Assembly (NCBI GenBank): GCA_950106755.1
Contig: OX467088.1
Location: 29,474,401 to 29,538,400 of the forward strand
DNA from: Climacium dendroides
Taxonomy: Eukaryota > Streptophyta > Bryopsida > Hypnales > Climaciaceae
Direction: 5' to 3'
Length of the DNA: 64,000 nucleotides
Shown: piece by piece, positions 26,401 to 40,600 of the stretch
Position numbering within the stretch: the stretch's first letter is position 1
Layout: each line of letters starts with the position of its first letter
Program-made: the position numbers and the translations under genes
The notes under the pieces: model-generated
What the model was told of the DNA's origin: nothing
Database searches by the model: none
What the model saw: the letters and a program-made list of their open reading frames with translations, nothing else

Positions 26401-26828
26401 AACAAATTTAAAAATCATGCTCTATTTAATAGAAACCAAACCAATAACTTATATCCGTTTCACATGCAAGCACGTCCCAAAACATAACACACAACTTGCA
26501 AATCTTTGAAATAATTACGATTCATGGAAAAATCAATTTGAAGAGGACCCTATTGCGTACCCACACTTTCTCATTTAATAGAAATGGGTTTTTAAAAAAA
26601 ACAAATTTAAAAATCATGCTCTATTTAATAGAAACCAAACCAATAACTTATATCCGTTTGACATGCAAGCACGTCCCAAAACATAACACACAACTTGCAA
26701 ATCTTTGAAATAATTACGATTCATGGAAAAATCAATTTGAAGAGGACCCTATTGATTCCCAACACACTTCCTAATTCAATGGAAACTGGTTTAAAAAAAA
26801 AAAATTAAAAATCATGCTCTATTTAATA
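22421..26828 (+). repeat. 4.41 kb block, recopied at 27385-31792 (offset 4,964 bp)
   Basis: This block spans the zone 1/zone 2 border. Shared rare markers include cacccaac (23510/28474), gacacacaag (23878/28842), gattcatagaaaa with cttaatcaatgg (about 23938/28902), ggattttttaaaaaaac (24202/29166), gacatgcgag (25070/30034), cttccaaataatt with catgggaaaatc (26304/31268) and cacacttccta (26763/31727). The right limit is exact: tttaataaaaacc has A at 26829 where 31793 has G. The offset equals 25 monomers. Confidence 0.85.
25104..26700 (+). repeat. ~795 bp four-monomer HOR, about two copies
   Basis: Monomers of about 199 bp recur in fours: caatttaaagagg/gcgtccccac; tttcacatgc/ctttgaa/gcgtacccac; ctttgaa monomer; and a fourth with gattcccaacacac or a substitute. 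Positions 25104, 25303 and 25700 reappear at 25899, 26098 and 26496. The second round replaces the gattcccaacacac monomer with the cttccaaataatt/catgggaaaatc monomer, so the tetramer is imperfect. Confidence 0.7.
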
Positions 26829-27384
26829 AAAACCAAACCAATAACTTATATCCGTTTGACATGCAAGCACGTCCCAAAACATAACACACAACTTGCAAAT
26901 CTTTGAAATAATTACGATTCATGGAAAAATCAAGTTGAGAAGGACACTATTGCTTCCCCACACTTTCTCATTTAATAGAAATGGGGTTTTAAAAAAAACA
27001 AATTTAAAAATCATGCTCTATTTAATAGAAACGAAACCAATAACTTATATCCGTTTGACATGCAAGCACGTCCCAAAACATAACACACAACTTGCAAATC
27101 TTTGAAATAATTACGATTCATGGAAAAATCAAGTTGAGGAGGACACTATTGCTTCCCCACACTTTCTCATTTAATAGAAATGGGTTTCTAAAAAAAACAA
27201 ATTTAAAAATCATGCTCTATTTAATAGAAACCAAACCAATAACTTATATCCGTTTGACACACAAGCACGTCCCAAAACATAACACACAACTTGCAAATCT
27301 TTGAAATAATTACAATTCATGGAAAAATCAAGTTGAGGAGGACACTATTGCTTCCCCACACTTTCTCATTTAATAGAAATGGGT

Positions 27385-30300
27385 TTTAAAAAAAACAAAT
27401 TTAAAAATCATGCTCTATTTAATAGAAACCAAACCAATAACTTATATCCGTTTGACATACAAGCACGTCCCAAAACATAACACACAACTTGCAAATCTTC
27501 GAAATACTTACGATTCATGGAAAAATCAATTTGAAGAGGACACTATTGCTTCCCCACACTTTCTCATTTAATAGAAATGGATTTTAAAAAAAAACAAATT
27601 TAAAAATCATGCTCTATTTAATAGAAACCAAACCAATAACTTATATCCGTTTGACATGCAAGCACGACCCAAAACATAACACACAACTTGCAAATCTTCG
27701 AAATAATTACGATTCACGAAAAATCAATTTGAAGAGGACACTATTGCTTCCCCACACTTTCTCATTTAATAGAAATGGGTTTTTAAAAAAAACAAATTTA
27801 AAAATCATGCTCTATTTAATAGAAACCAAACCAATAACTTATATCCGTTTGACATGCAAGCACGTCCCAAAACATAACACACAACTTGCAAATCTTCGAA
27901 ATAATTACGATTCATGGAAAAATCAATTTGAAGAGGACCCTATTGCTTCCCCACACTTTCTAATTCAATGGAAACTGGTTTAAAAAAAAAAAAAATTAAA
28001 AATCATGCTCTATTTAATAGAAACCAAACCAATAACTTATATCCGTTTGACATGCAAGCACGTCCCAAAACATAACACACAACTTGCAAATCTTCGAAAT
28101 AATTACGATTCATGGAAAAATCAATTTGAAGAGGACCCTATTGCTTCCTCACACTTTCTAATTCAATGGAAACTGGTTTAAAAAAAAATAAAATAAAAAA
28201 TCATGCTCTATTTAATAGAAACCAAACCAATAACTTATATCCGTTTGACATGCAAGCACGTCCCAAAACATAATACACAACTTGCAAATCTTCGAAATAA
28301 TTACGATTCATGGAAAAATCAAGTTGAGGAGGACACTATTGCTTCCCGACACTTTCTCATTTAATAGAAATGGGTTTTTAAAAAAAACAAATTTAAAAAT
28401 CATGCTCTATTTAATAGAAACCAAACCAATAACTTATATCCGTTTGACATGCAAGCACGACCCAAAACATAACACCCAACTTGCAAATCTTCGAAATAAT
28501 TACGATTCATGGAAAAATCAATTTGAAGAGGACCCTATTGCTTCCCCACACTTTCTAATTCAATGGAAACTGGTTTAAAAAAAAAAAAATTAAAAATCAT
28601 GCTCTATTTAATAGAAACCAAACCAATAACTTATATCTGTTTGACATGCAAGCACGTCCCAAAACATAACACACAACTTGCAAATCTCCGAAATAATTAC
28701 GATTCATGGAAAAATCAATTGGAGCAGGACACTATTGCTTCCCCACACTTTCTCATTTAATAGAAATGGGTTTTAAAAAAAAACAAATTTAAAAATCATG
28801 CTCTATTTAATAGAAACCAAACCAATAACTTATATCCGTTTGACACACAAGCACGTCCCAAAACATAACACACAACTTGCAAATCTTCGAAATAATTACG
28901 ATTCATAGAAAAATCAATTTGAAGAGGACCCTATTGCTTCCCCACACTTTCTTAATCAATGGAAATCGGTTTCAAAAAAAACAAATTTAAAAATCATGCT
29001 CTATCTAATAGAAACCAAACCAATAACTTATATCTGTTTGACATGCAAGCACGACCCAAAACATAACACACAACTTGCAAATCTTCGAAATAATTACGAT
29101 TCATGGAAAAATCAAGTTGAGGAGAACACTATTGCTTGCCGACACTTTCTCATTTAATAGAAATGGATTTTTTAAAAAAACAAATTTAAAAATCATGCTC
29201 TATTTAATAGAAACCAAACCAATAACTTATATCCGTTTGACATGCAAGCACGTCCCAAAACATAACACACAACTTGCAAATCTTTGAAATAATTACGATT
29301 CATAGAAAAATCAATTTGAAGAGGACCCTATTGCTTCCCCACACTTTCTTAATCAATGGAAATCGGTTTCAAAAAAAACAAATTTAAAAATCATGCTCTA
29401 TCTAATAGAAACCAAACCAATAACTTATATCTGTTTGACATGCAAGCACGACCCAAAACATAACACACAACTTGCAAATCTTCGAAATAATTACGATTCA
29501 CGAAAAATCAATTTGAAGAGGACACTATTGCTTCCCCACACTTTCTCATTTAATAGAAATGGGTTTTTAAAAAAAACAAATTTAAAAATCATGCTCTATT
29601 TAATAGAAACCAAACCAATAACTTATATCCGTTTGACATGCAAGCACGTCCCAAAACATAACACACAACTTGCAAATCTTTGAAATAATTACGATTCATG
29701 GAAAAATCAATTTGAAGAGGACCCTATTGATTCCCAACACACTTTCTAATTCAATGGAAACTGGTTTAAAAAAAAAAAAATTAAAAATCATGCTCTATTT
29801 AATAGAAACCAAACCAATAACTTATATCCGTTTGACATGCAAGCACGTCCCAAAACATAACACACAACTTGCAAATCTTTGAAATAATTACGATTCATGG
29901 AAAAATCAATTTGAAGAGGACCCTATTGATTCCCAACACACTTTCTAATTCAATGGAAACTGGTTTAAAAAAAAAAAAATTAAAAATCATGCTCTATTTA
30001 ATAGAAACCAAACCAATAACTTATATCCGTTTGACATGCGAGCACGTCCCAAAACATAACACACAACTTGCAAATCTTCGAAATAATTACGATTCATGGA
30101 AAAATCAATTTAAAGAGGACCCTATTGCGTCCCCACACTTTCTCATTTAATAGAAATGGGTTTTTAAAAAAAACAAATTTAAAAATCATGCTCTATTTAA
30201 TAGAAACCAAACCAATAACTTATATCCGTTTCACATGCAAGCACGTCCCAAAACATAACACACAACTTGCAAATCTTTGAAATAATTACGATTCATGGAA

Positions 30301-31792
30301 AAATCAATTTGAAGAGGACCCTATTGCGTACCCACACTTTCTCATTTAATAGAAATGGGTTTTTAAAAAAAACAAATTTAAAAATCATGCTCTATTTAAT
30401 AGAAACCAAACCAATAACTTATATCCGTTTGACATGCAAGCACGTCCCAAAACATAACACACAACTTGCAAATCTTTGAAATAATTACGATTCATGGAAA
30501 AATCAATTTGAAGAGGACACTATTGATTCCCAACACACTTTCTAATTCAATGGAAACTGGTTTAAAAAAAAAAAATTAAAAATCATGCTCTATTTAATAG
30601 AAACCAAACCAATAACTTATATCCGTTTGACATGCAAGCACGTCCCAAAACATAACACACAACTTGCAAATCTTCGAAATAATTACGATTCATGGAAAAA
30701 TCAATTTGAAGAGGACCCTATTGCGTCCCCACACTTTCTCATTTAATAGAAATGGGTTTTTAAAAAAAACAAATTTAAAAATCATGCTCTATTTAATAGA
30801 AACCAAACCAATAACTTATATCCGTTTGACATGCAAGCACGTCCCAAAACATAACACACAACTTGCAAATCTTCGAAATAATTACGATTCATGGAAAAAT
30901 CAATTTAAAGAGGACCCTATTGCGTCCCCACACTTTCTCATTTAATAGAAATGGGTTTTTAAAAAAAACAAATTTAAAAATCATGCTCTATTTAATAGAA
31001 ACCAAACCAATAACTTATATCCGTTTCACATGCAAGCACGTCCCAAAACATAACACACAACTTGCAAATCTTTGAAATAATTACGATTCATGGAAAAATC
31101 AATTTGAAGAGGACCCTATTGCGTACCCACACTTTCTCATTTAATAGAAATGGGTTTTTAAAAAAAACAAATTTAAAAATCATGCTCTATTTAATAGAAA
31201 CCAAACCAATAACTTATATCCGTTTGACATGCAAGCACGTCCCAAAACATAACACACAACTTGCAAATCTTCCAAATAATTACGATTCATGGGAAAATCA
31301 ATTTGAAGAGGACCCTATTGCGTCCCCACACTTTCTCATCTAATAGAAATTGGTTTTTAAAAAAAACAAATTTAAAAATCATGCTCTATTTAATAGAAAC
31401 CAAACCAATAACTTATATCCGTTTCACATGCAAGCACGTCCCAAAACATAACACACAACTTGCAAATCTTTGAAATAATTACGATTCATGGAAAAATCAA
31501 TTTGAAGAGGACCCTATTGCGTACCCACACTTTCTCATTTAATAGAAATGGGTTTTTAAAAAAAACAAATTTAAAAATCATGCTCTATTTAATAGAAACC
31601 AAACCAATAACTTATATCCGTTTGACATGCAAGCACGTCCCAAAACATAACACACAACTTGCAAATCTTTGAAATAATTACGATTCATGGAAAAATCAAT
31701 TTGAAGAGGACCCTATTGATTCCCAACACACTTCCTAATTCAATGGAAACTGGTTTAAAAAAAAAAAATTAAAAATCATGCTCTATTTAATA
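27385..31792 (+). repeat. 4.41 kb block, partner of 22421-26828
   Basis: Second copy, separated from the first by only about 560 bp (nearly three monomers at 26829-27384, with ctttgaa, tggggtttt, gggtttcta and gacacacaag variants). It therefore includes a displaced piece of zone-1 pentamer at 27.4-28.4 kb inside zone 2. I noticed no internal difference between the copies, though I did not compare every base. Confidence 0.83.
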
Positions 31793-33735
31793 GAAACGAA
31801 ACCAATAACTTATATCCGTTTGACATGCAAGCACGTCCCAAAACATAACACACAACTTGCAAATCTTTGAAATAATTACGATTCATGGAAAAATCAAGTT
31901 GAGGAGGACACTATTGCTTCCCCACACTTTCTCATTTAATAGAAATGGGTTTCTAAAAAAAACAAATTTAAAAATCATGCTCTATTTAATAGAAACCAAA
32001 CCAATAACTTATATCCGTTTGACACACAAGCACGTCCCAAAACATAACACACAACTTGCAAATCTTTGAAATAATTACAATTCATGGAAAAATCAATTTG
32101 AAGAGGACCCTATTGCGTACCCACACTTTCTCATTTAATAGAAATGGGTTTTTAAAAAAAACAAATTTAAAAATCATGCTCTATTTAATAGAAACCAAAC
32201 CAATAACTTATATCCGTTTGACATGCAAGCACGTCCCAAAACATAACACACAACTTGCAAATCTTTGAAATAATTACGATTCATGGAAAAATCAATTTGA
32301 AGAGGACCCTATTGATTCCCAACACACTTTCTAATTCAATGGAAACTGGTTTAAAAAAAAAAAAATTAAAAATCATGCTCTATTTAATAGAAACCAAACC
32401 AATAACTTATATCCGTTTGACATGCAAGCACGTCCCAAAACATAACACACAACTTGCAAATCTTTGAAATAATTACGATTCATGGAAAAATCAATTTGAA
32501 GAGGACCCTATTGATTCCCAACACACTTTCTAATTCAATGGAAACTGGTTTAAAAAAAAAAAAATTAAAAATCATGCTCTATTTAATAGAAACCAAACCA
32601 ATAACTTATATCCGTTTGACATGCGAGCACGTCCCAAAACATAACACACAACTTGCAAATCTTCGAAATAATTACGATTCATGGAAAAATCAATTTAAAG
32701 AGGACCCTATTGCGTCCCCACACTTTCTCATTTAATAGAAATGGGTTTTTAAAAAAAACAAATTTAAAAATCATGCTCTATTTAATAGAAACCAAACCAA
32801 TAACTTATATCCGTTTCACATGCAAGCACGTCCCAAAACATAACACACAACTTGCAAATCTTTGAAATAATTACGATTCATGGAAAAATCAATTTGAAGA
32901 GGACCCTATTGCTTCCCCACACTTTCTCATTTAATAGAAATGGGTTTTTAAAAAAAACAAATTTAAAAATCATGCTCTATTTAATAGAAACCAAACCAAT
33001 AACTTATATCCGTTTGACATGCAAGCACGTCCCAAAACATAACACACAACTTGCAAATCTTTGAAATAATTACGATTCATGGAAAAATCAATTTGAAGAG
33101 GACCCTATTGATTCCCAACACACTTTCTAATTCAATGGAAACTGGTTTAAAAAAAAAAAATTAAAAATCATGCTCTATTTAATAGAAACCAAACCAATAA
33201 CTTATATCCGTTTGACATGCAAGCACGTCCCAAAACATAACACACAACTTGCAAATCTTCGAAATAATTACGATTCATGGAAAAATCAAGTTGAGAAGGA
33301 CACTATTGCTTCCCCACACTTTCTCATTTAATAGAAATGGGTTTTTAAAAAAAACAAATTTAAAAATCATGCTCTATTTAATAGAAACCAAACCAATAAC
33401 TTATATCCGTTTGACATGCAAGCACGTCCCAAAACATAACACACAACTTGCAAATCTTCGAAATAATTACGATTCATGGAAAAATCAATTTGAAGAGGAC
33501 CCTTTTGCTTCCCCACACTTTCTAAATCAATGGAAATCGGTTTCCAAAAAAACAAATTTAAAAATCATGCTCTTTTTAATAGAAACCAAACCAATAACTT
33601 ATATCCGTTTGACATGCAAGCACGACCCAAAACATAACACACAACTTGCAAATCTTCAAAATAATTACGATTCACGAAAAATCAAGTTGAGAAGGACACT
33701 ATTGCTTCCCCACACTTTCTCATTCAATAGAAATG
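31780..33735 (+). repeat. 1.96 kb block, recopied at 49834-51789 (offset 18,054 bp)
   Basis: The order gaaacgaaacc, gggtttcta, gacacacaag with aattacaattc, two successive gattcccaacacac monomers, gacatgcgag, caatttaaagagg, and gaggaccctttt with ggtttccaaaa is the same at both places. Differences: tttgacatgc near 32218 is tttcacatgc near 50272, and the block ends where gggttttta (about 33736) becomes gggtttcta (about 51790). The offset equals 91 monomers. Confidence 0.75.
31854..32910 (+). repeat. 1.06 kb block, recopied at 34436-35492 (offset 2,582 bp)
   Basis: Five to six monomers match at an offset of 13 monomers: gggtttcta, gacacacaag/aattacaattc, gcgtacccac, two gattcccaacacac units, gacatgcgag, and caatttaaagagg. 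The match starts after the cacacaac/cacaaaac difference at about 34435 and ends at gcttcccc/gcgtaccc at about 32910/35492. Confidence 0.75.
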
Positions 33736-33926
33736 GGTTTTTAAAAAAAACAAATTTAAAAATCATGCTCTATTTAATAGAAACCAAACCAATAACTTAT
33801 ATCCGTTTGACATGCAAGCACGTCCCAAAACATAACACACAACTTGCAAATCTTCGAAATAATTACGATTCATGGAAAAATCAATCTGAAGAGGACCCTA
33901 TTGCGTCCCCACACTTTCTCATTTAA
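33249..33926 (+). repeat. Monomers that stay open in one frame (225 codons), not a gene
   Basis: A run of four monomers whose lengths and variants leave one frame open for 678 bp. It includes the rare gaggaccctttt and ggtttccaaaa variants and the atgctctttttaatag variant, which recur together at 44163, 46144, 48125 and 51303. The translation is simply the same ~66-residue pattern repeated, as 198 is a multiple of three. Frames are equally open in other registers of other units. I treat it as satellite and do not call a CDS. Confidence 0.85.
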
Positions 33927-34435
33927 TAGAAATGGGTTTTTAAAAAAAACAAATTTAAAAATCATGCTCTATTTAATAGAAACCAAACCAATAACTTATA
34001 TCCGTTTGACATGCAAGCACGTCCCAAAACATAACACACAACTTGCAAATCTTTGAAATAATTACGATTCATGGAAAAATCAAGTTGAGAAGGACACTAT
34101 TGCTTCCCCACACTTTCTCATTTAATAGAAATGGGGTTTTAAAAAAAACAAATTTAAAAATCATGCTCTATTTAATAGAAACCAAACCAATAACTTATAT
34201 CCGTTTGACATGCAAGCACGTCCCAAAACATAACACACAACTTGCAAATCTTCGAAATAATTACGATTCATGGAAAAGTCAAGTTGAGGAGGACACTATT
34301 GCTTCCCCACACTTTCTAATTCAATGGAAACGGGTTTAAACAAAAAAAAATTAAAAATCATGCTCTATTTAATAGAAACCAAACCAATAACTTATATCCG
34401 TTTGACATGCAAGCACGTCCCAAAACATAACACAA

Positions 34436-35492
34436 AACTTGCAAATCTTTGAAATAATTACGATTCATGGAAAAATCAAGTTGAGGAGGACACTATTGCT
34501 TCCCCACACTTTCTCATTTAATAGAAATGGGTTTCTAAAAAAAACAAATTTAAAAATCATGCTCTATTTAATAGAAACCAAACCAATAACTTATATCCGT
34601 TTGACACACAAGCACGTCCCAAAACATAACACACAACTTGCAAATCTTTGAAATAATTACAATTCATGGAAAAATCAATTTGAAGAGGACCCTATTGCGT
34701 ACCCACACTTTCTCATTTAATAGAAATGGGTTTTTAAAAAAAACAAATTTAAAAATCATGCTCTATTTAATAGAAACCAAACCAATAACTTATATCCGTT
34801 TGACATGCAAGCACGTCCCAAAACATAACACACAACTTGCAAATCTTTGAAATAATTACGATTCATGGAAAAATCAATTTGAAGAGGACCCTATTGATTC
34901 CCAACACACTTTCTAATTCAATGGAAACTGGTTTAAAAAAAAAAAAATTAAAAATCATGCTCTATTTAATAGAAACCAAACCAATAACTTATATCCGTTT
35001 GACATGCAAGCACGTCCCAAAACATAACACACAACTTGCAAATCTTTGAAATAATTACGATTCATGGAAAAATCAATTTGAAGAGGACCCTATTGATTCC
35101 CAACACACTTTCTAATTCAATGGAAACTGGTTTAAAAAAAAAAAAATTAAAAATCATGCTCTATTTAATAGAAACCAAACCAATAACTTATATCCGTTTG
35201 ACATGCGAGCACGTCCCAAAACATAACACACAACTTGCAAATCTTCGAAATAATTACGATTCATGGAAAAATCAATTTAAAGAGGACCCTATTGCGTCCC
35301 CACACTTTCTCATTTAATAGAAATGGGTTTTTAAAAAAAACAAATTTAAAAATCATGCTCTATTTAATAGAAACCAAACCAATAACTTATATCCGTTTCA
35401 CATGCAAGCACGTCCCAAAACATAACACACAACTTGCAAATCTTTGAAATAATTACGATTCATGGAAAAATCAATTTGAAGAGGACCCTATT
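34436..35492 (+). repeat. 1.06 kb block, partner of 31854-32910
   Basis: Second copy 13 monomers downstream. It is preceded by a monomer with catggaaaagtcaag (about 34270) and a cgggtttaaac end (34319-34345), a combination otherwise seen at about 43400-43470, 45380-45450 and 47360-47430. Confidence 0.75.
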
Positions 35493-36826
35493 GCGTACCC
35501 ACACTTTCTCATTTAATAGAAATGGGTTTTTAAAAAAAACAAATTTAAAAATCATGCTCTATTTAATAGAAACCAAACCAATAACTTATATCCGTTTGAC
35601 ATGCAAGCACGTCCCAAAACATAACACACAACTTGCAAATCTTTGAAATAATTACGATTCATGGAAAAATCAATTTGAAGAGGACACTATTGATTCCCAA
35701 CACACTTTCTAATTCAATGGAAACTGGTTTAAAAAAAAAAAAATTAAAAATCATGCTCTATTTAATAGAAACCAAACCAATAACTTATATCCGTTTGACA
35801 TGCAAGCACGTCCCAAAACATAACACACAACTTGCAAATCTTCGAAATAATTACGATTCATGGAAAAATCAATTTGAAGAGGACCCTATTGCGTCCCCAC
35901 ACTTTCTCATTTAATAGAAATGGGTTTTTAAAAAAAACAAATTTAAAAATCATGCTCTATTTAATAGAAACCAAACCAATAACTTATATCCGTTTGACAT
36001 GCAAGCACGTCCCAAAACATAACACACAACTTGCAAATCTTCGAAATAATTACGATTCATGGAAAAATCAATTTAAAGAGGACCCTATTGCGTCCCCACA
36101 CTTTCTCATTTAATAGAAATGGGTTTTTAAAGAAAACAAATTTAAAAATCATGCTCTATTTAATAGAAACCAAACCAATAACTTATATCCGTTTCACATG
36201 CAAGCACGTCCCAAAACATAACACACAACTTGCAAATCTTTGAAATAATTACGATTCATGGAAAAATCAATTTGAAGAGGACCCTATTGCGTACCCACAC
36301 TTTCTCATTTAATAGAAATGGGTTTTTAAAAAAAACAAATTTAAAAATCATGCTCTATTTAATAGAAACCAAACCAATAACTTATATCCGTTTGACATGC
36401 AAGCACGTCCCAAAACATAACACACAACTTGCAAATCTTTGAAATAATTACGATTCATGGAAAAATCAATTTGAAGAGGACACTATTGATTCCCAACACA
36501 CTTTCTAATTCAATGGAAACTGGTTTAAAAAAAAAAAAATTAAAAATCATGCTCTATTTAATAGAAACCAAACCAATAACTTATATCCGTTTGACATGCA
36601 AGCACGTCCCAAAACATAACACACAACTTGCAAATCTTCGAAATAATTACGATTCATGGAAAAATCAATTTGAAGAGGACCCTATTGCGTCCCCACACTT
36701 TCTCATTTAATAGAAATGGGTTTTTAAAAAAAACAAATTTAAAAATCATGCTCTATTTAATAGAAACCAAACCAATAACTTATATCCGTTTGACATGCAA
36801 GCACGTCCCAAAACATAACACACAAC
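35235..36826 (+). repeat. 796 bp four-monomer HOR, two copies
   Basis: Marker monomers at 35235, 35434, 35633 and 35832 recur at 36031, 36230, 36429 and 36628, a shift of 796 bp. The order is caatttaaagagg/gcgtccccac, tttcacatgc/ctttgaa/gcgtacccac, gaggacactattgattcccaac/poly(A), and gaggaccctattgcgtcccc. The gene-like frames in it are satellite artefacts. The variant tttttaaagaaaac marks one copy at about 36125, and also appears at about 54577 and 57360 in the related tetramers of zone 4. Confidence 0.82.
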
Positions 36827-37640
36827 TTGCAAATCTTCGAAATAATTACGATTCACGAAAAATCAATTTGAAGAGGACACTATTGCTTCCCCACACTTTC
36901 TCATTTAATAGAAATGGGTTTATAAAAAAAACAAATTTAAAAATCATGCTCTATTTAATAGAAACCAAACCAATAACTTATATCCGTTTGACATGCAAGC
37001 ACGTCCCAAAACATAACACACAACTTGCAAATCTTCGAAATAATTACGATTCATGGAAAAATCAAGTTGAGGAGGACACTATTGCTTCCCGACACTTTCT
37101 CATTTAATAAAAATGGGTTTTTAAAAAAAACAAATTTAAAAATCATGCTCTATTTAATAGAAACCAAACCAATAACTTATATCCGTTTGACATGCAAGCA
37201 CGTCCCAAAACATAAAACACAACTTGCAAATCTTCGAAATAATTACGATTCATGGAAAAATCAATTTGAAGAGGACCCTATTGCTTCCCCACACTTTCTA
37301 ATTCAATGGAAACTGGTTTAAAAAAAAAAGAAATTAAAAATCATGCTCTATTTAATAGAAACCAAACCAATAACTTATATCCGTTTGACATGCAAGCACG
37401 TCCCAAAACATAACACACAACTTGCAAATCTTCGAAATAATTACAATTCATGGAAAAATCAATTTGAAGAGGACCCTATTGCTTCCTCACACTTTCTAAT
37501 TCAATGGAAACTGGTTTAAAAAAAAAAAAAATTAAAAATCATGCTCTATTTAATAGAAACCAAACCAATAACTTATATCCGTTTGACATGCAAGCACGAC
37601 CCAAAACATAACACACAACTTGCAAATCTTCGAAATAATT
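36807..37640 (+). repeat. 834 bp zone-1 block (copies at 8430-9263 and 14178-15011)
   Basis: Four rare variants occur in the same order at all three places: gggtttataaaaaaaac, catttaataaaaatggg, aaaaaagaaattaaaa, and aattacaattcatgg. The offset to the first copy is 28,377 bp (143 monomers). Limits are the cacgtccc/cacgaccc difference at about 36806/8429 and aattacgattc/aatttcgattc at 37641/9264. This is zone-1 material sitting at the junction of zone 2 and zone 3. Confidence 0.82.
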
Positions 37641-40600
37641 ACGATTCATGGAAAAATCAATTTGAAGAGGACCCTATTGCTTCCCCACACTTTCTAATTC
37701 AATGGAAACTGGTTTAAACAAAAAAAAATTAAAAATCATGCTCTATTTAATAGAAACCAAACCAATAACTTATATCCGTTTCACATGCAAGCACGTCCCA
37801 AAACATAACACACAACTTGCAAATCTTCGAAATAATTACGATTCATGGAAAAATCAAGTTGAGGAGGACACTATTGCTTCCCGACACTTTCTCATTTAAT
37901 AGAAATGGGTTTTTAAAAAAAACAAATTTAAAAATCATGCTCTATTTAATAGAAACCAAACCAATAACTTATATCCGTTTCACATGCAAGCACGACCCAA
38001 AACATAACACACAACTTGCAAATCTTCGAAAAAATTAGGATTCACGAAAAATCAATTTGAAGAGGACACTATTGCTTCCCCACACTTTCTAATTTAATAG
38101 AAATGGGTTTTTAAAAAAAACAAATTTAAAAATCATGCTCTATTTAATAGAAACCAAACCAATAACTTATATCCGTTTGACATGCAAGCACGTCCCAAAA
38201 CATAACACACAACTTGCAAATCTTCGAAATAATTACGATTCATGGAAAAATCAATTTGAAGAGGACCCTATTGCTTCCCCACACTTTCTAATTCAATGGA
38301 AACTGGTTTAAAAACAAAAAAAAATTAAAAATCATGCTCTATTTAATAGAAACCAAACCAATAACTTATATCCGTTTGACATGCAAGCACGTCCCAAAAC
38401 ATAACACACAACTTGCAAATCTTCGAAATAATTACGATTCATGGAAAAATCAAGTTGAGGAGGACACTATTGCTTCCCCACACTTTCTCATTTAATAGAA
38501 ATGGGTTTTTAAAAAAAACAAATTTAAAAATCATGCTCTAGTTAATAGAAACCAAACCAATAACTTATATCCGTTTGACATGCAAGCACGTCCCAAAACA
38601 TAACACACAACTTGCAAATCTTCGAAATAATTACGATTCATGGAAAAATCAATTTGAAGAGGACCCTATTGCTTCCCCACACTTTCTAATTCAATGGAAA
38701 CTGGTTTTCAAAAAAAAAAAATTAAAAATCATGCTCTATTTAATAGAAACGAAACCAATAATTTATATCCGTTTGACATGCAAGCACGTCCCAAAACATA
38801 ACACACAACTTGCAAATCTTCGAAATAATTACAATTCATGGAAAAATCAATTTGAAGAGGACACTATTGCTTCCTCTCACTTTCTAATTCAATGGAAACT
38901 GGTTTAAAAAAAAAAAAAATTAAAAATCATGCTCTATTTAAAAGAAACCAAACCAATAACTTATATCCGTTTGACATGCAAGCACGTCCCAAAACATAAA
39001 ACACAACTTGCAAATCTTCGAAATAATTACGATTCATGGAAAAATCAAGTTGAGGAGGACACTATTGCTTCCCGACACTTTCTCATTTAATAGAAATGGG
39101 TTTTTAAAAAAAACAAATTTAAAAATCATGCTCTATTTAATAGAAACCAAACCAATAACTTATATCCGTTTGACATACAAGCACGTCCCAAAACATAACA
39201 CACAACTTGCAAATCTTCGAAATAATTACGATTCATGGAAAAATCAATTTGAAGAGGACTCTATTGCTTCCCCACACTTTCTCATTTAATAGAAATGGAT
39301 TTTAAAAAAAAACAAATTTAAAAATCATGCTCTATTTAATAGAAACCAAACCAATAACTTATATCCGTTTGACATGCAAGCACGACCCAAAACATAACAC
39401 ACAACTTGCAAATCTTCGAAATAATTACGATTCATGGAAAAATCAATTTGAAGAGGACCCTATTGCTTCCCCACACTTTCTAATTCAATGGAAACTGGTT
39501 TAAAAAAAAAAAAAATTAAAAATCATGCTCTATTTAATAGAAACCAAACCAATAACTTATATCCGTTTGACATGCAAGCACGTCCCAAAACATAACACAC
39601 AACTTGCAAATCTTCGAAATAATTACGATTCATGGAAATATTAATTTGAAGAGGACCCTATTGATTCCCCACACTTTCTAATTCAATGGAAACTTGTTTA
39701 AAAAAAAAAAATTAAAAATCATGCTCTATTTAATAGAAACCAAACCAATAACTTATATCCGTTTGACATGCAAGCACGTCCCAAAACATAACACACAACT
39801 TGCAAATTCTCGAAATAATTACGATTCACGAAAAATCAATTTGAAGAGGACCCTATTGCGTCCCCACACTTTCTCATTTAATAGAAATGGGTGTTTAAAA
39901 AAACCATTTTAAAAAATCATGCTCTATTTAATAGAAACCAAACCAATAACTTATATCCGTTTGACATGCAAGCACGTCCCAAAACATAACACACAACTTG
40001 CAAATCTTCGAAATAATTACGATTCATGGAAAAATTAATTTGAAGAGGACCCTATTGCTTCCCCACACTTTCTAAATCAATGGAAATCGGTTTCCAAAAA
40101 AACAAATTTAAAAATCATGCTCTATTTAATAGAAACCAAACCAATAACTTATATCCGTTTGACATGCAAGCACGACCCAAAACATAACACACAACTTGCA
40201 AATATTCGAAATAATTACGATTCACGAAAAATAAATTTGAAGAGGACACTATTGCTTCCCCACACTTTCTCATTTAATAGAAATGGATTTTTAAAAAAAA
40301 CAAATTTAAAAATCATGCTCTATTTAATAGAAACCAAACCAATAACTTATATCCGTTTGACATGCAAGCACGACCCAAAACATAACACACAACTTGCAAA
40401 TCTTCGAAATAATTACGATTCACGAAAAATCAATTTGAAGAGGACACTATTGCTTCCCCACACTTTCTCATTTAATAGAAATGGGTTTTTAAAAAAAACA
40501 AATTTAAAAATCATGCTCTATTTAATAGAAACCAAACCAATAACTTATATCCGTTTGACATGCAAGCACGTCCCAAAACATAACACACAACTTGCAAATC

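Noticed and set aside
33367..33555. 62-codon minus-strand frame recurring at 44281, 46262, 48243 and 51421
   Set aside because: It appears only where the gaggaccctttt and ggtttccaaaa variants occur together, and is copied with those blocks. It is a shadow of the satellite, not a conserved gene.
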